From Halieaceae bacterium (GTDB taxonomy: Bacteria; Pseudomonadota; Gammaproteobacteria; Pseudomonadales; Halieaceae), in contig JANQGK010000126.1 of NCBI GenBank assembly GCA_028277365.1, positions 1 through 36,463 on the forward strand: DNA of 36,463 nt, in the 5' to 3' direction. The notes under the pieces were generated by a model. It was not told the origin of the DNA. It made no database searches and saw only the letters and a list, made by a program, of their open reading frames with translations. The position numbers and the translations under genes were made by a program. Below are positions 28,692-34,708 of this stretch, in pieces. Positions within the stretch are counted from its first letter, which is position 1; the number at the start of each line of letters is the position of its first letter.

Positions 28692-29462
28692 ATGATCTTC
28701 CGCAAGTCCTTGATGATTTCCCGCACGCTGCTGGCGCTGGCGCTCAGCCTGTTTGCCATCACGACGGCTGGCGAACCCCTGCGCGTGGCCCTCTCGCCAG
28801 ACTACATGCCGCTGGCGTTTAAGTTGGATGGTGAACTGCGCGGTATCGAGGTGGACAATGCTCGTGAGGTGGGCAACATTCTCGGCCGGCCAGTGAAGTT
28901 CATACCCATGAACAGTAGCGACTACATCGATGCGCTTAACAGCGGCAAGGTGGACGTGGTGATGGGTGGCTACAGCATCACGCCGGAGCGTAGCGCGCAG
29001 GTCGACTTCGCTCGCCCCTTTATGCAAATTGGCCAGATGGCAATAATCCTCGCCGACCGGGCCGGCCAGTTTGCCTACCCGCGCGCCCTGTTCCAAAAGG
29101 GTGTCCGGTTTGCGGTCGAACCGGGTACTACCGGCCAGACTTATGTGCAGGAAACCTACCCGCTGGCCGAACTGCGCTTACACAATACGCCGGAAGACGC
29201 CTTCGCGGCACTCCGCAGGCAGGATGCGGACGTATACATCCACGACGCCCCCACCAGCTGGAACCTCGCATCGTCTCGTGACAACCAGGATCTGTTGAGC
29301 CTTTACCGACCGCTGACGCGGGAGGAACTGGCCTGGGCTGTGAAAAAGGGTAGTACGACGCTGCTGCAGCAATTGAACGATGCCTTGTCGGAGCTGGAGT
29401 CTAACGGCCGTATGTCGGCCATCCAGAACTACTATATCCCCGTCACCGTGCAGGTGCGCTAG
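28692..29462 (+). CDS. Periplasmic solute-binding protein, family 3 (orphan)
   Basis: A 256-residue protein with a signal peptide (MIFRKSLMISRTLLALALSL then FAITTAGE) and a type 3 bacterial solute-binding domain: PLRVALSPDYMPLAFKLDGE, LRGIEVDNAREVGNIL, SGKVDVVMGGYSITPERSAQ, VDFARPFM, and FAVEPGTTGQTYVQ. Such proteins bind polar amino acids or similar compounds for ABC importers or for sensors. The EVDNAREVG stretch replaces the usual FDVDLA-type motif. No permease or ATPase gene is near, so it may be an orphan receptor. ATG 28692 has AGGAG before it; the in-frame ATG at 28659 would place 11 residues before the signal peptide. Confidence 0.88.
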   Translation: MIFRKSLMISRTLLALALSLFAITTAGEPLRVALSPDYMPLAFKLDGELRGIEVDNAREVGNILGRPVKFIPMNSSDYIDALNSGKVDVVMGGYSITPERSAQVDFARPFMQIGQMAIILADRAGQFAYPRALFQKGVRFAVEPGTTGQTYVQETYPLAELRLHNTPEDAFAALRRQDADVYIHDAPTSWNLASSRDNQDLLSLYRPLTREELAWAVKKGSTTLLQQLNDALSELESNGRMSAIQNYYIPVTVQVR

Positions 29463-29476
29463 GAGAAAGGCCGGGC

Positions 29477-29503
29477 AAAAAAAGGGCAGGGACGAGCCCT
29501 GCC
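29477..29503 (-). terminator. Intrinsic terminator for the minus-strand two-repeat gene
   Basis: Stem GGCAGGG (29485-29491) / CCCTGCC (29497-29503) with loop ACGAG. An A run at 29477-29483 gives seven T on the minus strand directly after the stem. It would end transcription coming from 29649-30002, leaving a 3' tail of about 150 bases. Confidence 0.7.
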
Positions 29504-29648
29504 TAGGTGTGGTGGTCGGGTGTTGCTGGTTTGGGGGCTCCTATCCCCCACTGAGGTTTACAGGAATGCCTCTACAAATTAAAAAAAACTGCCACCCAGG
29601 TAGTGTGCGGCGTGCCGGGGTGACAGCACAGGGGACCGTATTCTCGTC

Positions 29649-30002
29649 TTACTGATGCCGCGGCTTGAAGAACGGCTTGGCCTTCACCGCGCGCTGCACT
29701 TCGCCTTGCACATCCGCTTCCAGGCTGGCGGCGTCAATAACCGGCAACTCTTCGAGGGAGCGCTTGAACGGGGGCTTGCCGCTGAAGTCTGTGGTCCAGA
29801 CCAGCTCGGTTTCGATGTTGGTGTCGATCTCCATGGCCGCGGCGTCGATCACCGGGGCCTCCACCAGGGTGCGCTGGTAAGGCGGGCGGCCTGACATGTC
29901 GACAGACCAGACTTTCATGGTTTCCTGCGTGCTGACCTCGGCGACAGTGGGTGCTGAGACCAGCGTTGCGAACACCGCTGCAGTGATTCCTACTTTCAAC
30001 AT
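29649..30002 (-). CDS. Secreted protein with two copies of an unrecognised 30-residue repeat
   Basis: A 117-residue protein of no family I recognise. A signal peptide (MLKVGITAAVFATLVSAPTV, cleavage near A21) is followed by two repeats with a 37-residue period: V31-D60 and V68-D97. They share 18 of 30 residues; the pattern is VW-xx-DxSG(R/K)PP(Y/F)xR-xLxE, then PVIDAAxxExD. The C-terminus AKPFFKPRHQ may be a trace of a third copy. There are no cysteines in the mature part. ATG 30002 has a strong GGAGG site, and a terminator lies downstream, so it is a well-formed single-gene unit. Its upstream region holds a perfect AT-rich palindrome. Confidence 0.8.
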   Translation of the reverse strand: MLKVGITAAVFATLVSAPTVAEVSTQETMKVWSVDMSGRPPYQRTLVEAPVIDAAAMEIDTNIETELVWTTDFSGKPPFKRSLEELPVIDAASLEADVQGEVQRAVKAKPFFKPRHQ

Positions 30003-30104
30003 GCTGAACCTCCATCGTGGTTCACGGGATGCGCCAGGCGGCGCGGAATGTTGAGTAGTTTACTCAGGTATTCCGATCTGGCTGCACCAAATGGTCAGAA
30101 CTTT

Positions 30105-30123
30105 ATATAGATAAAATCTATAT
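30105..30123. promoter_or_regulatory. Perfect inverted repeat, possible operator
   Basis: ATATAGAT (30105-30112) and ATCTATAT (30116-30123) are perfect reverse complements around an AAA centre. It lies 103 bases upstream of the minus-strand gene and 188 bases upstream of the plus-strand gene. The symmetry and AT content suit a dimeric regulator site, possibly overlapping a -10 region. The regulator is not known. Confidence 0.5.
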
Positions 30124-30178
30124 TAGTGCGGTTTAGCAATAGTAAATCACTTTTCATGACGCGCGATCACAGTGCGCG

Positions 30179-30197
30179 GCGCACCACCACGGTGCGC
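30179..30197. other. GC-rich hairpin in divergent intergenic region
   Basis: GCGCACC (30179-30185) and GGTGCGC (30191-30197) form a perfect 7-bp stem with loop ACCAC. There is no T run, so it is not a standard terminator. If transcribed with the plus-strand gene it would lie in the leader. Confidence 0.4.
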
Positions 30198-30310
30198 TTC
30201 CTGCCTGCCCGAATCATCTAAATACAACAAAATCAATGACTTAGCGATGGCGCGATATTTGCAAGGACCTACATACCGACAGCCAAGGCTGCAGTGCCGA
30301 GTAGCGCGCC

Positions 30311-30832
30311 ATGCTCAAACCCCGTATCGCCGTGTTCATCCTTGCCAGCTTCGCCCTTGCCATGGTGGCGGAGGCGGCGGACGGCGATGAATCCAATGGG
30401 ACGGCACAGTCTTTCCAGGCCTTCAGCTATCAGGTGCCCCTGCTCGCTAACGCCGCCGGAAGCTTCTCCGTGACCGGCACCCTGGGCGGAGTCGAGGGCG
30501 AGTTCCTGCTGGATACCGGCGCCAGCATGATCACGGTGAGCCGCGACTTTCTGGAATCCATGACCGACGCCAAGCGAGCGCCCGCCCGGCGGGTGGCCGC
30601 CCGGCTGGCCAGCGGGCGCGTTGAAGCGGTGGAGGTGTACCGGTTTGACACCCTACAGCTGGGGGATAGCTGTCTGCTGGGCCCTGTGGAAGTGGCGGTC
30701 ATGCCCAGCGGCGGCCGCAACTTGTTGGGCATGAATGCGTTGATGAATGCGGCGCCCTTCGCGGTGTCTGTATCACCGCCGTCACTGGCGCTGTCACGTT
30801 GCGGGCTGCAACCCGCGGTGGCCACCCGTTAG
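30311..30832 (+). CDS. Exported retropepsin-like aspartic protease
   Basis: A 173-residue protein with a signal peptide (MLKPRIAVFILASFALAMVA, then EAADG) and one retroviral-type aspartic protease domain. The active-site motif is FLLDTGASMITVS, with D68 catalytic; GRNLLGMNALM matches the second hydrophobic-glycine motif. Such proteins work as dimers, since each chain supplies one aspartate. Exported bacterial members are known, but most have no assigned substrate. It shares the divergent intergenic region with the two-repeat secreted gene. The stop overlaps the LysR gene stop by three bases on the opposite strand. The ribosome site is weak. Confidence 0.85.
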   Translation: MLKPRIAVFILASFALAMVAEAADGDESNGTAQSFQAFSYQVPLLANAAGSFSVTGTLGGVEGEFLLDTGASMITVSRDFLESMTDAKRAPARRVAARLASGRVEAVEVYRFDTLQLGDSCLLGPVEVAVMPSGGRNLLGMNALMNAAPFAVSVSPPSLALSRCGLQPAVATR

Positions 30833-31764
30833 CCGTTTCGCTCCAGCACCTGGATGACATCCCCCAGCTCCTCACGCAGTACCTCTCGCATATCCTGGGC
30901 CAGCTGCCGGTAGAACACCCGCGCCGGCGAGGTTGAGCGCCAGGCCAGGCCGACGATTCTGGCGAAAGATTCGCCTTCGATGTCACGCACCACCAGGGCG
31001 GAGTCGGCCTTGATCTCAGAGCGGATATACAGTGCCGGCAGGAACGCCAGGCCCATGCCCATCACCACCATCAGGCGCAGGGCATCGAGGCTGGTCCCCT
31101 CGTAGTCGCGCAGCACCTGGGCGCCAAAGCGGGCGGCAATCTGCTCCACCATCCGCGTTAGCTTGTGGCCCTCCTGAGGAGTGAGGAGCTGGGCGCCTGC
31201 CAGGTCGCTCCCCCTCAGCACTTCCTTGCGGGCCAGGGGATGGTCGGCGGGCAGTACCAGCTTGATGTCTTCCCGTAGCAGCTGCTCGCCGTCCAGCTCG
31301 CCGGAGTTGGTGGGCAGGGCGGTTAGTACCAGGTCAAACTCGCCACTCTCAAGGGAGGCCTCCAGGCGCGAGGGGGGTTCTTCGCGTACGTACAGCTTCA
31401 GGTCCCGGTAGCGGGCGTGCACCGCGGGCAGGATGCGCGGCAGAATGTAGGGCCCAAGGGTGGATTTGACCCCCAGGCGGTAAACCGCCGCGCCGCTGCT
31501 GGCCACGCCGGCAGTGGCCATCAGGTTGTCGAGCTCTTCCAGGATACGACGGGCGATGGGCAGCAGCCGTCGGCCCGCCGGTGTCAGGGTGGCGCCGCCG
31601 CGGCCGCGCTCGAATAGCACCACCGACAGCGTCTTTTCCATTTGCGCCAGCTGAGCGGTGATGGTGGGCTGGCTGATGTCCAGCTCCTCCGCTGCACGGC
31701 GAAAGGAACCAAAGCGGGAGATGGCAACGAAGTACTCCAGTTGCCGAACGCTGGGCCGGTTCAT
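30829..31764 (-). CDS. LysR family regulator, OxyR-like but without cysteines
   Basis: The 311-residue regulator has an N-terminal winged helix (RQLEYFVAISRFGSFRRAAE, then ELDISQPTITAQLAQMEKTL) and a periplasmic-binding-protein-like effector domain (about 94-300). The effector domain follows OxyR: VLPADHPLARKEVL, LLTPQEGHKLTRMVEQ, TSLDALRLMVVMGMGLAFLP. In OxyR the peroxide-sensing cysteine directly follows the GH pair; here K201 stands there, and the whole protein has no cysteine. It therefore cannot sense peroxide by the OxyR disulphide. It may sense a small ligand. Neighbours are a retropepsin-like protease (convergent) and, upstream on the same strand, a small membrane ORF and a carotenoid oxygenase. 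Confidence 0.88.
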   Translation of the reverse strand: MNRPSVRQLEYFVAISRFGSFRRAAEELDISQPTITAQLAQMEKTLSVVLFERGRGGATLTPAGRRLLPIARRILEELDNLMATAGVASSGAAVYRLGVKSTLGPYILPRILPAVHARYRDLKLYVREEPPSRLEASLESGEFDLVLTALPTNSGELDGEQLLREDIKLVLPADHPLARKEVLRGSDLAGAQLLTPQEGHKLTRMVEQIAARFGAQVLRDYEGTSLDALRLMVVMGMGLAFLPALYIRSEIKADSALVVRDIEGESFARIVGLAWRSTSPARVFYRQLAQDMREVLREELGDVIQVLERNG

Positions 31765-31799
31765 ACCTGGCTCCCTGGGCTGGCGAAAACAGGCAAGGC

Positions 31800-31982
31800 T
31801 CAGGTGCCGGCCGGTGGCTCTTGGGCCGCCGTCGGCGCTACCGCTGGTGGCGATGTCACGTTGCCCACGCCCTGCCGATGCGGCAGCAGGTAAATCACCA
31901 GCAGGGTGATGGTGACCGCCAGCTGCAAGCTGTTGCTGCTCGCCCAGTCCGCCAGAGTGGCGCCGAGGTGGGAAGAGTCCAT
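31800..31982 (-). CDS. Putative 60-residue single-pass membrane protein
   Basis: An ORF from ATG 31982 to TGA 31800 encodes MDSSHLGATLADWASSNSLQ, a hydrophobic helix (LQLAVTITLLVIYLLP, about 19-34), and a tail rich in proline and alanine. It fills the space between the LysR and carotenoid oxygenase genes on the same strand. It resembles no family I can name; a remnant of a larger membrane protein is possible. A coding role is plausible but unproven. Confidence 0.4.
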   Translation of the reverse strand: MDSSHLGATLADWASSNSLQLAVTITLLVIYLLPHRQGVGNVTSPPAVAPTAAQEPPAGT

Positions 31983-32077
31983 AGGGCCTGCTTTGCTCGT
32001 TGCTCCGTGTAGTTGCGGAGGATACACGCGGGACCCGGCCTTCAAAAGCGTGGCCGCTCCACCTGCGAGGCTTTTCC

Positions 32078-33412
32078 TCAGTCGGCGACCCAGTTGCCGT
32101 GGAAGCCGTAGGGCACGCGACGGGGCAGGGCGATGGTGGCGAGTGGCCCGCCTTCGATATCACCGGCATCGAGGATCACCACGTCGCTGGCGTTTCTCTC
32201 ATCGTTCTGTACGTAGGCCATGATCCAGCCCTCGTCCTCGGCCGCCGAATCACTGGCGGGCACGAAGACGGGCTCGAAGCAGTGGCGCTGTGGCCCGGGA
32301 TGGAAACTGCTGACGCGGCCTTCCTGCAGGTCTTGCTTGCGGATGCCGCCGGTGACGAAGCCGCTGTCGATCTCGGCGGTGTAGGCATAGCGGTAGGGCT
32401 TGCCGGCCAGGCGCTCGTCCAGGCGCGGAAACTCCTGGGGATGGTCATCGAGGCAGCTTTCGCTGACCTTGCTGCCGTTGGGGTCGATGATCCAGCGGTC
32501 GAGCCGGGTGCGGCCCTCGTTGGGGCCGTGCATATCGGTGGCAAACATGCGCGGGTGGCGCGCCACGTCCATCACCACGCGGCCTTGCGCGTCCTCGTAG
32601 CCATTCACTGGATGGAACACGTAGCAGGGGTCGACCTCGTGCCAGGTCACGTCCTCGGCGCTGCCGTCCTTCGGCAGCAGGCCGACCCGGGCGCCGTAGT
32701 CCTCGTTCCACAGGTAGGGAAAGGGCAGGCCCTCCACCATGGCGCCCTCATTGAGGGTGCAGGGCAGGTCTAGCAGGATGAAGTAGTGCTCGGTGAACAT
32801 GCAGTCGTGCACCATGGGCTTGCCGGGGGTGGGCACGTCCACCGTTTTGGTCACCTTGCCGGTGGCGTCCACCCGCAGGTACTGGATGTGCTGCCACAGG
32901 GGCGAGTACACCGCGGTGTGCAACTCGCCGGTATCCGGGTCGCGGTGGGGGTGGGCACTGAAGCCGCCCGTCAGGCCGCCGTTGAAATCAAAGCGACCGA
33001 CGGTGTCGAGGTCGTAGTCGAGTTCCACCGGTAGGTTGCCCGCCTCGACGACAGCCAGCGTCTTGCCGGCATGGCCGATGATATTGGTGTTGGCCACCCC
33101 GTGGCCGATAGACAAGGCCGCCTGTGGGCCTTCCACCGCAGGCCAGTCGAAGTGGGCCGTCACCTCGTCGTCGCGCACGTAGCGCGCCTTGTACCATTCG
33201 GCCTTGCCGTCGCGCAGCCGCACGCCATGGGCCATACCGTTGCCCAGGAACCAGTGGTATTTGGCGGGGTCGGCATTCACCGGATTGGGGCCGATACGCA
33301 GCAGGCGGCCACAGAGCTGCTCGGGGATTTCGCCAGTCACCGGCAGGTCGGTAGCGGTGAGTTCGGTCTCGACGGGGGCGAAGTTGCCTGCCAGGTAAGG
33401 GTTGGCGGTCAT
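32078..33412 (-). CDS. Carotenoid cleavage oxygenase family protein
   Basis: The 444-residue iron enzyme belongs to the carotenoid/stilbene oxygenase (RPE65-like) family and acts in the cytoplasm or at the membrane face. The four iron histidines sit in SAHPHRD (H154), HDCMFTEHY (H202), FHPVNGYED (H267) and FHGNW (H438). The N-terminus (LCGRLLRIGPNPVNADPAKY, HWFLGNGMAHGVRL) is typical. The substrate could be a carotenoid, apocarotenoid or stilbene; no carotenoid synthesis or rhodopsin gene is in the window. ATG 33412 has GAGG about ten bases before it. It is divergent from the TAXI-like gene. Confidence 0.92.
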   Translation of the reverse strand: MTANPYLAGNFAPVETELTATDLPVTGEIPEQLCGRLLRIGPNPVNADPAKYHWFLGNGMAHGVRLRDGKAEWYKARYVRDDEVTAHFDWPAVEGPQAALSIGHGVANTNIIGHAGKTLAVVEAGNLPVELDYDLDTVGRFDFNGGLTGGFSAHPHRDPDTGELHTAVYSPLWQHIQYLRVDATGKVTKTVDVPTPGKPMVHDCMFTEHYFILLDLPCTLNEGAMVEGLPFPYLWNEDYGARVGLLPKDGSAEDVTWHEVDPCYVFHPVNGYEDAQGRVVMDVARHPRMFATDMHGPNEGRTRLDRWIIDPNGSKVSESCLDDHPQEFPRLDERLAGKPYRYAYTAEIDSGFVTGGIRKQDLQEGRVSSFHPGPQRHCFEPVFVPASDSAAEDEGWIMAYVQNDERNASDVVILDAGDIEGGPLATIALPRRVPYGFHGNWVAD

Positions 33413-33497
33413 GGGGCTAACCTCGATGAAGGAATGAGCTTTTACCTTAGCAGGTTTTGCCGCCTGCCCGTGGCGGCAAATGGTTTACCATGGCGGC

Positions 33498-34703
33498 ATG
33501 AAAACGCCTGTCCTGTTTCTCGTGCTCGCCTGCCTGCTGGCGGTGGCGGGGTGCAGCCGCGATGCCGGTGAACTGCGGGTGCTGCCCCTGACCTACCAGG
33601 CGCTGGACCCGGAGCGCATGGAGGCCATATTCGCCGAGCGCTCCAAACTACAGATGACCCTGGCCACGGCGCAGCCGGGGCTGTCTGCCATCGAGGCCCT
33701 GGTGACCGACCAGGCGGACCTGGCACTGGTGGAAAACTCCACGCCCTTCACCGGCGGTATTCGCGCGGTGCTGCCCGCCTACAAAAGCGTGCTGCACCTG
33801 CTGGCGCGAGAGGGTCTCGCGCTGCAACCCGATTCCCAGGTGTTGGGCACTGCCGCTATCTACGTGGCCAACGACTCCGAGGCCGGCAAGACCTTTATTC
33901 GCCTGGCCGCGTCCCGCCAGGGGGTGGCGGAGGAAAACGTCCACTTCGTGAACGCAGTGGACGAGAGCACCGACCTGATCGTCTACTTCGGCCCTATCGC
34001 TCCTGGCAATACCCCCTGGTTCCATCCCGGCTTCGAGCTGGTGCCGCTGGGTGAGCGCAACGGCAGCTCCATCGATCACCTGCTGGGGGTGAGCTACATC
34101 CTGCCGCAGATGGAGCCGGCGGTGATTCCCCAGGGCACCTATGACCTGCCCGGCAACGAGGAGGCGGTGGTCACCTTGCAGGTGGACATGTTGCTGGTGG
34201 CGCGCAAGCAGGTGCCGGAAACCCAAGTGTATGAACTGACCCGCACCTTTATTGAGCAGAAGCAGCGCTTCATGGCGATTGCGCCGGCAGTATTCTCCGG
34301 CCTCAACGAATCCTTCGACCCGCTGAGCCTCAACTTTCCCTTGCACAACGGCGCGCGGCGATTCCTGGAGCGCGACGAACCCAGCCTGCTGGAGCGCTAC
34401 GCCGAGACCATTAATATGCTGGTCTACGTGACCGCGCTGCTACTGACCGGCCTGGTGGCCGCGGCACGCTGGCGCGCCCGCCGCAAGAAGGACCGCGCGG
34501 ACGTGTTCTATTCGCGGGTGCTGGCGATTCGGGAGCGCGGTGAGGCTGAGCCCGCCGCGGGCCTGTTGACGGAGCTGGACGCGGTGGAACGGGAAGCCTT
34601 TCAGATGTTGATCGACGAGAAGCTCGCCGCCAACGAGAGCTTCCGCATCTTTACCGATCTGCTGGAGCGCACCCGCGCCGCCATTGCCGGCAAGGCAGAC
34701 TGA
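33498..34703 (+). CDS. TAXI-type solute-binding lipoprotein with C-terminal membrane helix
   Basis: The 401-residue protein starts with a lipoprotein signal (MKTPVLFLVLACLLAVAGCS, lipobox VAGC with C19). The following ~280 residues fit the TAXI/NMT1-like binding fold: IEALVTDQADLALVENSTPF, AVLPAYKSVLHLLARE, LGTAAIYVANDSEAGKTF. Near the C-terminus a membrane helix (about 306-324, LVYVTALLLTGLVAAARW) is followed by RARRKKDR and a 70-residue charged tail. Basic residues after the helix predict a cytoplasmic tail, so the protein would be tied to the membrane at both ends. No TRAP permease genes are nearby. The product converges on dnaE2 with five bases between stops. Confidence 0.75.
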   Translation: MKTPVLFLVLACLLAVAGCSRDAGELRVLPLTYQALDPERMEAIFAERSKLQMTLATAQPGLSAIEALVTDQADLALVENSTPFTGGIRAVLPAYKSVLHLLAREGLALQPDSQVLGTAAIYVANDSEAGKTFIRLAASRQGVAEENVHFVNAVDESTDLIVYFGPIAPGNTPWFHPGFELVPLGERNGSSIDHLLGVSYILPQMEPAVIPQGTYDLPGNEEAVVTLQVDMLLVARKQVPETQVYELTRTFIEQKQRFMAIAPAVFSGLNESFDPLSLNFPLHNGARRFLERDEPSLLERYAETINMLVYVTALLLTGLVAAARWRARRKKDRADVFYSRVLAIRERGEAEPAAGLLTELDAVEREAFQMLIDEKLAANESFRIFTDLLERTRAAIAGKAD

Positions 34704-34708
34704 TCATG

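Larger units (their letters stand above)
30003..30310. other. 308-base divergent intergenic region, AT-rich centre
   Basis: The region separates the two-repeat gene (minus) and the retropepsin-like gene (plus). Its centre, about 30085-30165, is far richer in A and T than the rest of the window and holds a perfect palindrome. A GC-rich hairpin lies at 30179-30197. No convincing ORF is present; a small plus-strand frame from 30172 is judged chance. Confidence 0.6.

Noticed and set aside
29463-29648. A small RNA gene after the solute-binding protein gene
   Set aside because: The hairpin there reads as a minus-strand terminator, and no separate promoter or second structure supports an RNA gene.
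30172-30390. A 72-residue plus-strand ORF in the divergent intergenic region
   Set aside because: It overlaps the start of the aspartic protease gene in another frame, has mixed composition and no ribosome site.
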